From: Arbacia lixula
Taxonomy: Eukaryota; Echinodermata; Echinoidea; Arbacioida; Arbaciidae
Length of the DNA stretch: 64,000 bases
Assembly: GCA_963669155.1 (NCBI GenBank)
Contig: OZ022589.1
Span: forward strand, 7,389,342 to 7,453,341
Direction: 5' to 3'
Shown here: in pieces, positions 10,713 through 23,620 of the stretch
Layout: each line of letters begins with the position of its first letter
How positions within the stretch are numbered: position 1 is the first letter of the stretch
Notes under the pieces: model-generated
Database searches by the model: none
What the model was told of the DNA's origin: nothing
What the model saw: the letters and a program-made list of their open reading frames with translations, nothing else
Program-made: the position numbers and the translations under genes

Positions 10713-13094
10713 ATGATAAACAGCTGTCGCTAGTACGCGCCAAACATAATGTATCACGATACCTTCCAAATTGTTTAGTCGGCAGTAGACTTTTGGAAGG
10801 GGATTGATATATGTGCAATGATGAGTATAATTTGCTTCATATTTAAGTACATGTATATAAAGCATTCGTGTCTATCGCCTCGAATGCACATATTCATGTA
10901 TTGTATATATCCATTTTATGATGGTAAAAAATCAAAGCGATTCAATTAACTTATTCTGCTAACTTCTCGCACGAGCATAATTATTTCGGCGACACATTTT
11001 TGTTGATCTTTCAGTTCTTTTGAATGCAAATGCAGTCAAATGCAAATTGCCGTGATTGTGAAACACGTAAATTTTTTCACTCTCATTCAATGCTGGTTGC
11101 GTATCTCCGCCTGTCCGCGAAAGTGATGTTCTTTTCTACAAAAGTTCACTGACATCCCCATGCCCCAGATAACACCCGAACGACTGATTCTCATCCAATA
11201 TCGGCCCTTCGTAATTCCTGAGTCATCAACGTTTTCGGAGCTAAAAGTTCACCTAGGGTAACAGGACTGGTGTCTCTGTTTTCCCTAGGTTGGTTTTTGT
11301 CCTCATCTCCCACGTGTGACTGACTGGCAGATTGGTCCCACGTTCACACTGCGTAGACGAGGTCAGATCAATTATCGGCCTTTTCACTGTCACACCACGG
11401 ACATGCTAGTCGTATCAACGCGCCTGGCACTTGCGTTTCATCCCTGCTATAATGGGCATCGTGTATACAATTACGCGTGGTGCTAGCATCAGTCCAACAT
11501 GTATAAACCTTTTAGGATCATGCTGCAGGCTTGTAGCTTATCTAAGGTATAGTAATTATGACATGCACTAGATACTGAATCGTGTATTTCCAGGTGACAG
11601 TATTATCCGTCAAACGTGATATCAAAGTGATGATTATTAAAAGAAAACTGTGCTCACTGTCAGAGTATTAAGTGACATTTCATTGAGTAAATGGAACCCT
11701 TAATTTGATATTTGTATGTTTATTGTTAGTCATGAGTATTTACTTATTTCGTCTTAAAAAGGACAAATCTTTTTCGCGATCTTTAAACGAAAAATACGGC
11801 ATTCACACGATAATGATCCAGACCGAAAATTCCTTTTGGGAAACATTCCTTCTGAGAGAGGTAGGGAACCTCCCACGTGTAACAGTCACAATACGGCCGT
11901 TTTGAGTGTTTATTCATAACGTTTTTCTTATTTAATATGATTTCCTTTTCATGTACTCTAAATTTCAATTTCCATCAAAAGAACATGATAAGATGTTTGT
12001 AGAAAACTCCCTTTTTTAAAAAAAAGATAACAAAAAGTCGACCTGCAACCATCGCACGCGTAATTAGTCCCACCCCTTCTTATGTCGTCTTCATGAAAAT
12101 GTCGTTTTGTCATAAGTAGCCGAAACTGTAAAATTTCCGGTAGAAAAAATAACGCCACACATCAGATTAGCAAGGTTCAACGAATCGAAAAGTGAATTTA
12201 TCACCGACAGAGATAGACAGGGTTTCGTAGATTATATTTTATCAGCAACAACAAAACAATGCATCAACCATTTAAGCTAACAAACTCTGTTCTGATGAAC
12301 TTCACTGTCGATCGATAAACTTCGTTTGATGTTACCACCGACTCACGTTTATCATGATAATCACATACATCGATTACAATACAAGTATGCGTTGTTAATC
12401 ATCCTAATAATAACTACTAACAGCACATGCCAGTCGTTCGCCGAAAGCTGATTTGTATGGACTGACACAACAGAGAGTTTTTGGTTTACAAAGTCTATGA
12501 CTGTGAAGTGGAATCTAAATGCAAACTAAATGTTACAAGTCTCCTCACTTTCTTTAAACAATCTTATGACTAATCGCTGATCAAATTCAAACCTATAATT
12601 ATTTGCTAGTCTGTTAGTTTGTTACAATGAAGTTTTGTAGTTATCTGTTATGCATGCCATATGTGATTTATCTACATGTATGTAAATGATTGTATTTTTA
12701 TTTTGTAAACTGAATGCCATAAGTCTACGGACTTCCCTTTTCAGTATGCTTTTCTCAATAAACCAAAATCGAATTCAACTGAATTGAATTAAATTAAATT
12801 TACAAGCATCCAGGTGGACGCGATACGTAATCGCGTACACTTCGTGTTGTAAAGAACAATGAGTTCACAATTCTATTATTTAGCTCAAACTTTCAGCAAT
12901 CTATTTATCTGATAATCGACCATGCCAGTCAGTCACAATTATAGTCACATTCTTGGCAATCTACGACCATCTAATACCAACCGAAGGACTGCTTGAGCGA
13001 ACATAGGGATAGATCACTTCTTCACATCATCAGAAAACGGTAACTTTAATATATAAAACACATGATGAGAAGAGAATGTACAGAAACCAAGGAG

Positions 13095-13355
13095 GAAATG
13101 GATATCCATCCCTATGAACAAGGTTTGAAGCCACCGTCTACATTCATGACCGGCAGCTGCTCTTAACAATGTGATGCATACGAGATTGCGTCATGCCCAC
13201 CAGGATTTCTTAAGAGATCATGCATATTCCTGAACATGAATACATTTCAGCTTTCGCTGATGAATTCTTAAATTTGTCACGAAGTGCTTATTATGTTGTT
13301 ACCGAAGACAAGCGAATACAACATTTGATACTTTCTGAGATGAAAATACTACATT
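13095..13355. repeat. Dispersed repeat, copy 2 (about 260 bp)
   Basis: Second copy of the 2370-2635 sequence. Shared blocks include GAACAAGGTTTGA, GATTGCGTCA, ACATTTCAGCTTTCGCTG and ATTTGATACTTTCTGAGATG. It lies in the integrin intron between exons 3 and 4. Confidence 0.65.
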
Positions 13356-13950
13356 GGGCGCGGCTAGGCACGTTCTTCATGTTACCTGTCTGAAAGGAAA
13401 ACGTTTCCAGCATTTTTTTTTTTTATGGAATACGACAGTATTCAGTTGGAAATCGAGATTTTTGTATTGTAACTTGAAATCACGTTTAGAGATTTTTACC
13501 GTATTGAAACAATATTCCTAGGTTGAATCTTTATAGATGCGTTGTAGGTATTAAATGCACAACTGCGCAAGCATATGGGGTGAGGATATTTCCCCAAATT
13601 CTTGGTCCTATTTTGTTTACCAATAAACTCCAGACACAAATTATCAAGAGATTCGGCGGCTTCGAACATGGAAGATCAAAGAGAAAATCTTTGTAAGGCA
13701 TTTTTTGTGACTAGAAGAAGAGTACAACGAATCTGCATTAATTAAAAGGCTAATGGTACTCCATGTAACTTAGATATCCTTGCAGAAACTAAGAGACTGT
13801 CTTCACATATTAAGTGACAGAGAAACAGGGAAATGCAGAGAGAGAGATAAAGTATCTAATTCATGGATTCATTTTGTGTGGCAACTGGTAACAGTAGTAC
13901 CAGTGCCTTAGTAGTAACGAGCAACACATGTCCATGGTGAGCCTTGATCG

Positions 13951-14358
13951 CCATGGGCGGAAATCGCTCCCCGAAGGTGGAGGGGACATGTTTTCCCTCA
14001 AGAAGTAGCTGAGCGGGGGGGGGGGGGGGGGGGCGGTAGTGATGGGATTTTGGGGAGGTGGTTTTCCTTCATTTTGTTTCATCCCGCCCAGTCTCTGAAA
14101 ATGCTCTCAGTTGGGGGGTGGGGGGGGGGGGGGGGGGTTATGACGTTTTTCGAAAATAGTGGGGGGGGGGGGACATTTCATATTGTTTCCCCCCCTTTCG
14201 AAATGGTGGTGGGGGGTTATGACGTTTTTTTTTACAAAATCTGGTACACGAACGAAAATAGTGGGGGGGGGGGACATTTGATATTGTGTCCCCCCCCCCC
14301 CCCCTTCGAAATGGTGGGGGGACACGACCCCCCGTCCCCCCGGGATTTCCGCCCATGG
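13951..14358. repeat. G-tract-rich repeat bounded by inverted CCATGGGCGGAAATC
   Basis: CCATGGGCGGAAATC at 13951-13965 is inverted as GATTTCCGCCCATGG at 14344-14358. Between them are at least six runs of 9-18 G or C and two tandem units containing GTTATGACGTTTTT, CGAAAATAGTGGGG, GACATTT and TTCGAAATGG. The arrangement looks like a non-autonomous element with G-rich internal repeats. It could form quadruplexes or G/C hairpins. Confidence 0.65.
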
Positions 14359-14516
14359 TGACCGCCATTGGCTGGACACGATAAAGGCACATAGCAATCA
14401 AAGGCAGACCATGCAGCTAATCGTTGTTAATCAAAAGCACAATGTCTAAGTCATTGACCATGCAGCAAATGTGGTATGCAGCACACCTCACCGCATCATT
14501 CGGGCCTTAGCGGTAC

Positions 14517-14763
14517 TGCCCTACTCTGACAAAAGGAAGCAAGTGACAAATCACTCAACTCTGGGTTATTGGTATTCTTAGATTGTGCCCAGCATTCCCT
14601 ACATACGGCCAAATTCTAGACAAGAAATATTCATCTTGCTGCGAGATATTTAATCTAACATGATGTGGTGTTGCACTTATGCCAATGCAAGTGACAGACA
14701 CGTTTTGCTCATTTACAAGAAAAGGCTCTTTTGTTAGTTGCTTCCTTTTGTCAGAGTAGGGCA
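14517..14763. mobile_element. 247 bp MITE with perfect 26 bp terminal inverted repeats
   Basis: 14517-14542 (TGCCCTACTCTGACAAAAGG then AAGCAA) is the exact reverse complement of 14738-14763. A diverged relative is at 31120-31325, sharing CAAGTGACAGACA, GTTTTGCT and the CTTCCTTTTGTC end. No target-site duplication was clear. Confidence 0.78.
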
Positions 14764-16165
14764 GGGTAGTTCTCCACCCATTCTTAATCAAGTTAATAGC
14801 ATCCCGAATTATCATCTCTCATCATCTCATCTACCCTTCATTCCAGGGTGTAAGGCATTTCTGATCCTAACTAACAAATGGAGTCTAATATCTTAAGACT
14901 AGTCATAGCATCATTATCCTCATTTCTCATTCAGTTAGTCATGTAAGAGGAGCTGGATAGAAATATCGACAATGATTAGTCTATTAATGCCAGACCTTTT
15001 TATTTATTAGTGTGGTTTATAAACATCAAACAGCCTGGAGTCCAGGCTACATCTCATCATTGGGGATTTCAGACGACATGTAGAGGTTTGCCACATAATC
15101 ACATCAGTTACACTGATTACCGCTCAACTTCATCACCCCGATTATCGCGGCGACTGTTGAAATAATTTAGTCGGAAAGAATAACAGAGTATTGCATTACT
15201 ACACGACGTACATTATACCCGACACGAGTTAGATGTCACCGCAAAGTAGAGTCCATAATTTGTCTCTCTGATTTCTGGAAGGTTAACGTATACTTTAGTG
15301 CCCGAATGATTATTTTGGTAGGTTTGTGGGAAATGCATGTCCGTTTAATCGGTATTAATTGTACTTATATCTGTTTATCTTCACTAGTGCAAGATGTATT
15401 TTCAGGAATGACAAAGTAGAGAAACCGAATACTGTACAAACAAAAATGAACATCGCAAACCTCACCACCACTACCATCGCTAATAGCATCGTCAACAACC
15501 ACACCTAATTATCATTTTATCTCCTTTTGTTTCTCCATCTTTTTTATTAGTCTTGTCCCTCTGTGCACATTTCTCCAATTTGTGTCTTCCGCCTTCCTTC
15601 AAATCCGTTTCCATCTATTTCCTTCAAATAATCTGTAAAGTTTCTTGTTTATTCGTTCACGACCTACTTTATTTTTATCCGATTGTGGCGTAACTTTCAT
15701 AGCAACGTTTCCATCGCTTCTATGCTACGGGAGGGTTTGAAAATATGTATTTCAGAATTGAATCTCCCTGTGCCATAGGCAAAAAAGTGCGTATATTGTG
15801 TAGATAATCAAAAGGTTTTAAATAACATTGTACCAAGAGGGTTAACCAAACGTCAGATAGCGTGACTGACTCTTAAATCAGACGAACATAATCCTGTACA
15901 TACCTTGCCACAATGATATGATTCATTGTTTGACCCTCAAGACAAGACAACACACTATGTCTTAATGGTTTCCGGCCATGACGCAGAAGTGTTATAATAT
16001 CCATTATGCATCACAGTTGTACTTCTCCCAACCGGACCCCAACCGTTATGACGTAACAACGTGTTTATGCGTTCATATAACATGTTGCAGTGAACAAAAG
16101 CCCTTGAGAATTGACCATAAGACCAAAGGACACTTTAAAACAATCCACATGGCCGAATCCACGGT

Positions 16166-16412
16166 TCACAACAGCTTAGACACAAATAGAGTGAAGGGTT
16201 CAAGAGCATCATACAAATTAGACAAGATGCCTATGCACCTTGCTCTTGAAGGATGAGGTACCATTGTCATGGATGTCACCGACTTCATGGTCTGGCAGAC
16301 TGTTCCAGACTTGACTGCAGTATGGATGAATGTCTCCAAGCTGTTGACTCTTTCTTGTGCTAAATGAGCTACCCCAATTTCTTTCAGCATAGTGGGAGTT
16401 AATTTCCAACAA
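16166..16412 (-). pseudogene. Relic of a non-LTR retrotransposon ORF2 C-terminus
   Basis: The minus-strand frame includes VWNSLPDHEV and SSFKSKVHRHLV. This resembles the C-terminal tail of many LINE reverse transcriptases (xxWNSLPxxVxxxxxxxxFKxxLxxHL). It is short, lacks catalytic motifs and appears shifted relative to upstream sequence, so it is a dead fragment. It lies just 3' of integrin exon 3 in the intron. Confidence 0.5.
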
Positions 16413-16613
16413 TCCTAATCAAAAACTTTGTATTCAGACGCTTGTGGAAAGAAAATAATTTTGACTTACAAAGATGAGATTCATCGTAACAATAAGATAT
16501 GTCTGATTTTCTCAAGCCTGTACCAATATGTTCTCCTGATTTATCTGCTTTTATTCAGTTAAGTTAAGGAGACTTGACATTTAGCATCGATGTGGTCAGT
16601 GGTGTTTGCTTAC

Positions 16614-16714
16614 CACAAGCGAGCCATTGGGTCCGCCGCTGCTGACCGCTGCTCCCAGCCACTGGTCGGACTTGTTGGAGATCTGTTTGCCGGTCGACGC
16701 CGAGAAGTCATTTC
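16614..16714 (-). CDS. Integrin alpha subunit, exon 3
   Basis: 101 nt, acceptor TTTCAG and donor GTAAGC. With the one carried base it gives 34 codons in phase, including ISNKSDQWLGAAVSS and ending NGSLV. The (K)S-x-Q-W-L/F-G-A-x-V segment is the conserved start of propeller blade 2 in integrin alpha chains. NKS and NGS are possible N-glycosylation sites. The exon ends in phase 0 and runs directly into ICRPRYQ of exon 4, as expected for the conserved (I/L)xACAP strand, although the usual ACAP is here ICRP. Confidence 0.85.
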
Positions 16715-16879
16715 CTGAAATTACAGACAGGACACAAGATTACGGCATCACTCATTTAGTAAAATGGGTGTGAAATGATATGTTATTTTCTTCTCAGTAT
16801 TCAATATATTGTTATTGTTACTTCTACTACTACATGTATAGTAGTAGATGATTGTGACTGTGACTCTGTTCACGTACCA

Positions 16880-16895
16880 TTATTTCTACTACTAT

Positions 16896-16954
<59 letters not shown>

Positions 16955-17014
16955 TTGCTTCTATTACTACTACTATTGCTGCTGCTGCTACTACTAGTAC
17001 TACTGCTGCTGCTG

Positions 17015-17047
<33 letters not shown>

Positions 17048-17050
17048 TTG

Positions 17051-17084
<34 letters not shown>

Positions 17085-17157
17085 CACTACTACTACTATT
17101 GTTGCTGCTACTACTACTACTACTGCTGCTACTACTACTTATACTACTACTTCTACA

Positions 17158-17215
<58 letters not shown>

Positions 17216-17271
17216 GTACTACCACTACTACTACTGCTACTACTACTACTACTTCTACTACTACTTCTACA

Positions 17272-17323
<52 letters not shown>

Positions 17324-17335
17324 TTATTATTATAA
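16880..17335. repeat. (CTA)n trinucleotide microsatellite, about 450 bp
   Basis: Nearly continuous CTA/TAC/ACT triplets with point interruptions (CTG, TTG, TTC). Its frames read as poly-Leu on plus and poly-Val on minus, which are artefacts. It lies in the integrin intron between exons 2 and 3. Confidence 0.95.
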
Positions 17336-18339
17336 CTGCTACTTCCACCTTTCTTCTAATCCTATTAATTTTCCTTCTGCCAAGTATAACTTCTCCAATT
17401 TGCCTATAAAACCAACAATTTTCGACGTGGACTTTGATGCAAGGACTGATGAGCTGGTAATGCGACACATCCAAGCTCTCTGGGCATGAACTAACTGTCA
17501 CTCGAGGAAGACACCAATTAGCCTCTAATCTCATTAAGCTTGTTATGATGACTTTCATCACATTTACTACATTTCTGCACCATTCACGTTTCTTCTAAAA
17601 TGTTGACATTGGATTCCAATTCTAATACCAATGTGTTTATGAATAAGAAATATGGCGCTTAAAGAGAGGTTCAAACGAACATATACCCTTGTTCAATGGT
17701 ATACAATCGATCCCAGATAAACGTTCAAGAGTAAAACTAATTAAATACATCGTGAATAAAAAACAGCATGTGTGATAGAGATATTTGCTGATTCAAAAAT
17801 GTGTGAGCTAGATATAGAAAGAGCGGTTTCTATGTTCTTAAAATGATAAATTTATCTTAGCTGTAAATTGTATCGACAACATTTATTTGAGAACTGAAGC
17901 TATCAGGGATAGTAATTACTTTTTGCACCCTAAACACAACTTTCATATCAACTCACATACTCCCGTCCCAGATCCTATACAGTCATATAGAAATGGTGTG
18001 AAATACCAGTGCAAAACAAATGTGATGGTGAACAAAGAGTTTATTTATTTAGCTCAAACAGCAATCAATTTATCTGATTCTCGATCATTTAATCGATCAT
18101 TCAAATAGCCAAATACGTCATGTTTTATTTTTACTCTTTTTGACAAAGGAGCTGGCATTTCGATACAGGGCAGCTGCCATGAGCTAGCCATATCCGCCTA
18201 TTATCCATGTTTTGTCTACACGGGAAATGCCACTTGAGGTGTTCAGGGTCGATCATAATGATCGTGGTAGGATCGCGTAAACGATTAGCATGCAGGCGTA
18301 ATCACTTTTGAAGGATAATATCAAATTGGAAAGACAAGT

Positions 18340-18520
18340 TTAAAGGGATATTCCACCCTACATAAAGGTGATTTCAATAAAAGCAGAAATATGAAAGAAA
18401 CACGTAAGTGAAGGTTTGACGAAAATCCGATAAGAAAGAAAAGATCTTTTGAAATGTCAATGTTGTGAGGTGCTCTCTCATAATGTTGTATGCTGAATGA
18501 TTCCATAAATTGTTCTCCAA
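18340..18520 (+). repeat. TTAAAGGGATA-type dispersed repeat, adjacent to integrin exon 2
   Basis: Begins TTTAAAGGGATATTCCACCC and carries the shared internal GACGAAAATCCGATAAGAAAG and AGATCTTTTGAAAT blocks. It lies in the integrin intron just 3' of exon 2. Confidence 0.65.
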
Positions 18521-18768
18521 ATAATGACCATGGAACAAGCTCAGCGATAGAATATCCGTCAGAAACCTCAGAAGACCCCAATTCTATGTGTTTGCAACAG
18601 TTTGCGGAATTGGATTCTACAATCAATGTATAAATGTAGCATTCATGATATAACTTTTTGTAGCTTGTTTTTATACTGTATAGCAAGGAAGACATGCATC
18701 GATTCAAAGAGGAAGAAGATATGCATCGATTCAAAAAGGAAGAAGACATGCATCGATTCAAACAGTAC

Positions 18769-18905
18769 CTCTTAAGTCGAGAGGTATCTCCGTACAGCCT
18801 CCGGCAAGAGACGCGTTGTGATTGGTGAACGCACACTTATAGGCCACGCCTCCTCGCACGATCTCGGTGTTGATAGACTGGCCTTTTGGCGCGCCTACCA
18901 CCAAC
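18769..18905 (-). CDS. Integrin alpha subunit, exon 2 (propeller blade 1)
   Basis: 137 nt, with acceptor TTTAG at its 5' side and donor GTACTG after 18769. In the frame carried from exon 1 it reads MLVVGAPKGQSINTEIVRGG, then VAYKC and a Cys-containing segment ending PLDLR. This is the universal integrin alpha blade-1 pattern (LLVGAPKA...VxxGGxVYKC). The LVVGAPK strand and GG-x-A-Y-K-C turn are the key evidence. NHNAS is a possible N-glycosylation site. It ends with one extra nt (G), completed by exon 3. Phases agree on both sides. Confidence 0.87.
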
Positions 18906-19641
18906 CTAAATGAAAGAAGACATTCAATGTGGATATAAAAACAATGCGTCCAGCTAACATCTTTGGTCATGGTCATGACAAAGATTGCTCGTGCATTACT
19001 CTGTTGATATGCCGATACACCTCTCCCCATCAAACAACTGCCACAAGAAACTTTGCTGGAATATATGTTTTAATAACTTTAAATAATGTATCTGTCGACT
19101 TGCTGTCGATTCGTCATTTGCACATTCATATATAAACCCTGTTACCTGTGTGTGGTTGTCTGGAAATGGGGGTTGGTAAGAACATTTTGCAAATCAAGTG
19201 TCATCTACTTTTCACCAAGTCTGATGGTATTACTATAAAGATAATATCGCAATGTTATACTGTTTTTTTTTCTTGTTTTTCTTGTTATGATTTAATGTCT
19301 GACATAGGATTATGCCCTTGTATCTTTTTTTTTGTTTTCCTGTTTTGTGAAAAACTATTAAATCCTTTTCCTGTTCCATTTAAAAAAAAAAAGTGGTGTA
19401 AAAGTTTTGCGGTCACAGGGACAATTCTTTCTCAAGTCACAGGGACAATTCTTTCACAACACCCAACAAATGTTAACATTGATTTTTTATCGTAAACTGG
19501 AATGACCCGTTTATTATCCTAGTAAACAAATGGTTAACATACAGTAGTTAGCGTTTTATACTTGACTTCTCGACGACATACTGGAAAATGAATGAACACC
19601 CCAAAATAAGTAATTTTAAGTTGAAAATGAATTAGGACTTT

Positions 19642-20103
19642 AAAGACAGGGTTTTCCTTTTGCAGGTCAAAAAATACAATTTTGTAAAAAAAAAACCAGA
19701 AAATGGAAGAAGAGACTGTATCAGAACTTCCCTCCCAATAATAGACATGGACACTAACTTTTAGCAAAATTATAGCAATAGATCGATTTTTAGGAGTTTT
19801 TGGGCGGGTCGTCTAAAACCTAAAGCCTAGAGACCGGAGACCGCTGTGCGCTATGGTCCGCGTCGGTCCGCTCCACAGTGCATGCGTTCAATGGCAGCAA
19901 TGCCCACATCGTGCGCTGACAGGGATAATATGATTATGAATGTAGACCATGGTCGGCGCGTTTTAAACGTAAACAAGGATAGTTTTTAACTCTCATGTAA
20001 ATGTTCGTAAAGCTATGACTGTGAGATTTCCTACCCGTTATCGTTAGAGTATACCGCTGATTCCTGTCGAATTCATGACCTTTGCAAATAGAAAACCCTG
20101 TGT
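19642..20103. mobile_element. AAGACAGGGT-family MITE, copy 1
   Basis: The left end AAAGACAGGGTTTTCCTTTT and inverted right end TTGCAAATAGAAAACCCTGT form TIRs about 460 bp apart. The interior contains GGGCGGGTCGTC, AAAGCCTAGAGACCGGAGAC and GCGCTGACAGGGA, shared in pieces with 23621-23845 and 43101-43380. It lies in integrin intron 1. No coding capacity. Confidence 0.65.
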
Positions 20104-22002
20104 TGAAGAGTAGTAGGTGTCCGAAATGTGAAACTTTGGACAGTTATCACCTCGTTACATCATATCAAACAGTCTATTGTTCCAAAAATTACCCTTAGCG
20201 TTTGCAGGTGGTGGTACATTAAGGGGAGGTGAAATGAAGAGGTCATCACCTAATGAGACAGATAGACCCTTTAACCCCCCCCCCCCCCACTCCCCCGGGA
20301 TCTTTCTTTTTATCAAGTATCTCATCTTACCGGACCACACGACACTGTAACGTCTTATCCTTCCGCCTCCTCTAACCTAATTAGTCATGAGTAATGAAGT
20401 AATTGACATGATGGAGGAGCTACGCACGAATCGCTTCACTAAGGCTTCCTTCCAGCTTCTCATCTTTCTCTCTGTTTGTCTCTCTCTGTCTTTCTTGCTC
20501 ACCACAAAGCTCAGGGGGTGGTAGATGAGTAGAATAGGTCCACGTTAATCTACGATCTCCTCCCAGATAATTACAACGAAGTTTTGTATGAGCAGTTTTG
20601 GGTTACAATGGATTTTTAAATCTTTGCATACGAAACTTTGCACAAGCAGGTTTTGAATATGAAGTTTTGTAAAAGAAGTTTTGGTATCATAGATAGCTAA
20701 TACACATTTGAATTTTCAATCTAATATATCTCTTTTTTATTTTCTCTTGTGTTATACCTTATCTTCTACTGCACCTTACTCCATTTGTTTGATTCTCATC
20801 CTTTAATCTACATGATCAAGGCTTTCGCGTCATTGGTAATAATAGGTTAACATAGGATCAGTTTTTGTCAGGTTTGTAGATTACGTACATGACGTATGGT
20901 GATGTTCTGTTTTACGTACATGTACATTAACTCCTCATAATGATTGATTTCCTTAGAATTCCATGACATCGCCTCTTTTTCACACAATTGTTTCGTTGTC
21001 TCCCCCCCCCCCCCCCTTCCACCATTCGGCCAATGTTTTGTGTTCGTCTTCTCTGTGTTCTGTTTTTGTAGTATTCGTATTTTTCTTATCCTCATATGCT
21101 TGTTCTGTTACTTTACCATAAAAGATACATAAGTCTATGCTTACCTACGGTGTTTCTTCCAGGCCTTACCTCCTTATCCCAGTTTTATAATTTATTTCCA
21201 TAACGATACCCCTAAAATACTCGCGTTCATCATCGTTTATAAATAGCTCGCTTGGACATCTTGATTTCGGACGAACATATCTGTTTTCCACAGATATAAG
21301 GATACGGAAATGTAGGACAGGCTTCTCAGGGTGTTATCGCTGGTCACAACCATCCCTAGGTGTCGGTATAAACGGCTGTCAAAGCAATCCGTGCAGCTCA
21401 GAAAGAAGACCCGCTCTGTCAACCTTTATTTACGTATGGAGTAATATTTCAAGTATTTGAAATGATGACCACAGCATATGTGTCAATAATCAGGATCCTG
21501 GCGACTAGGATCCTGGGATCGAGTTTTCTGTTTTCTTTTCCTTAACCATTTCCCCGTAGGTAGATGTCCGCACAAGGCCATGGCCAAGGTCAAACTATTA
21601 ACCACAGCTCATATCAGCACAACAAATAACAAACCGCATGATATATTGAATATATTACCTAGAATATATATATATATATATTATATATGCAATATAAAAG
21701 TTTGTCGAAACATATTGTTTAACGTATAAACAGGTACTTTTCACAAATGCCATTTATGAATATTCATGTGCGTGTTTTTATTGAACATTGAGGAAGACCA
21801 TGGTTTGCCTATAGTTTCAAGAATGAACTGACTTAAATAATCTATCTACACCTGCCTGCTTCCATCTCCGAAGCGTGTGTGCATGTGTATGTGTGCGTGA
21901 GTGAGTGTTTGTAACACTTTCTGTGTAATTGACTGTGTACATGAACCTTGCTTTATCTTTGACTACGCTAGATGTACATTTGTATTAAAAAAAAAACGGA
22001 TA

Positions 22003-22353
22003 TTAAAGACAGGGCTGCCCACTTTTGATAGTCACGAAACTCGGCTGGAATCAGCAGTTTACCCTCATAGATTCAAATGAAAAGCCTACATTCATAATCA
22101 TGTTGCTCCTGCCAGTGCGCGTTGCGTCGAGCAGCGAATACAACGCACTATAGCGGACAGCGGCCTCCCGTCGATAGGCTACAAGAATCGAGAGATTTTG
22201 GAAGACCCGTATGAAACCTCCTCAAAATCTAGTAATGGCTATAAGTTTCCAATTTTACTGTTGGGAGGGAAGCTCTTGTATAGTACTTTCTTCAATTTTT
22301 TTTTCTTTACAAAAATAATTTCTTTGAACTGCAAAAGGGCTACCTTGTTTTTA
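22003..22353. mobile_element. AAGACAGGGT-family MITE, copy 2
   Basis: Starts TTAAAGACAGGGCTGCCCAC and ends near GCAAAAGGGCTACCTTG-TTTTTAA, an imperfect inverted match. The interior shares GTCACGAAACTCGGCTGGAA and GTGCGCGTTGCG with the 43101 copy. It lies in integrin intron 1. Confidence 0.6.
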
Positions 22354-22689
22354 ACTGGAGATCCCGTGTATTGGAGAGCCATGCCTAATGCACTCAAGAT
22401 ACATGCATGAATTATCCATACATCAGCATCATACTATTCTATATCATATATATATATGATTATATTCCACATACTAAGAATGTTGGTATATGATTGGTCA
22501 AGAGTTCATCACGTGATGAGGCGTAGTTTTTCCTATCAGATCACCTGAGAATAAAAGTTCGTTACACTCTAGGTGATAGCACTTTTTGGTTTCGCTGATC
22601 TCTTCACTCCTCACAGTCCTAATGCGTGATTAATATTTTGAGTACGCGCGAAATAAAAGGGCGTTACACTCGGACTATCACTTGACATC

Positions 22690-22779
22690 TAACGCGTCCT
22701 AACGCGCGTCCTAATGCGCGTCCTAATACGCGTCCTAATACGCGTCCTAATGCGCGTCCTAATGCGCGTCCTAACGCGT
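22690..22779. repeat. 12 bp minisatellite (CGCGTCCTAATG)n
   Basis: About 7-8 copies of a CpG-rich 12 bp unit, GCGCGTCCTAAT with A/G variants (ACGCGTCC, GCGCGTCC). It stands out from the AT-rich surroundings of integrin intron 1. Confidence 0.9.
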
Positions 22780-22878
22780 GTTCCCCATGGCAGCGGCTCG
22801 GGGTTATGGAGATAAGTAAACATTACTTTTTTACGTCAAATTGCCATTTTTGGTATAGATAGTTGGTTTCAGATGTGG

Positions 22879-23062
22879 AATATAAAGCAAATAATCAACT
22901 TTTGGTTTCAAGCAATGAGACGAGCTATCACTTCCTCGGCGATCTGAATGTATACGCTATCTTTCCTCAGCTGCTCTTCGGAAAGATAGCTACATCCAGA
23001 TCGCCTCGGAAGTGATAGTTCGTCCCATCACCCTCACCAACGCTGATTATTTGCTTACTATC
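22879..23062. repeat. Foldback (palindromic) element, about 185 bp
   Basis: The left arm reads AAGCAAATAATCA ... GACGAGCTATCACTTCC ... GCTATCTTTCC. The right arm is its reverse complement with few mismatches (GGAAAGATAGC ... GGAAGTGATAGTTCGTC ... TGATTATTTGCTT), around a short CAGCTGC-centred loop near 22,977. The TTGCTT/AAGCAA ends may be the element termini. Confidence 0.75.
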
Positions 23063-23620
23063 GATATATCAATATCACTATCATTTTTTAGTTTGTTTGT
23101 TTAGAGGGAGTGAGCAATTTCAGCCTCTTCACAAACTATTCCCGGAATCAGCGCATCTAGTTATGATTGAAGAAAAAAAGATTTGGGAATCACCTTCCTA
23201 TCATATCCGTAGGGCTGTAACAGCAATAAAATACAAATTCATGAGCCCTAAAAGTTTATTAATGCCAGTCCAGACTTATTTACCTTAAATAACGGAGTGC
23301 CACTATGCCACGAGCACAGGCCCCATTCTTGTTTCATTATTTCAAGATACCACGGCCATCTTGCATTGAGGTCTTCAATAATTGCAATTTCCCATCAGTG
23401 GAAACTACCATGATAACAGGTGCAATGATGAGAGCGCATTGAATGTTGCCGTGGTAAGTTACACTTATTGAAACCCATATGCAACATGACCCAGGAAGGA
23501 ATTATTACCTCAAAATGATGAAATTGTTTGAATTGAACAAAATCGAGACCCGGTGATGACAGCATAATGGTTATCCAATGATTCCGTCCTGTAATCATTA
23601 AGACCTCCAACCCTTACTTT

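Noticed and set aside
14050-14401. Gly- and Pro-rich open frames
   Set aside because: Produced by the G-run repeat at 13951-14358.
16775-17335. 186-residue poly-Leu open frame
   Set aside because: It is the translation of a (CTA)n microsatellite in an integrin intron.
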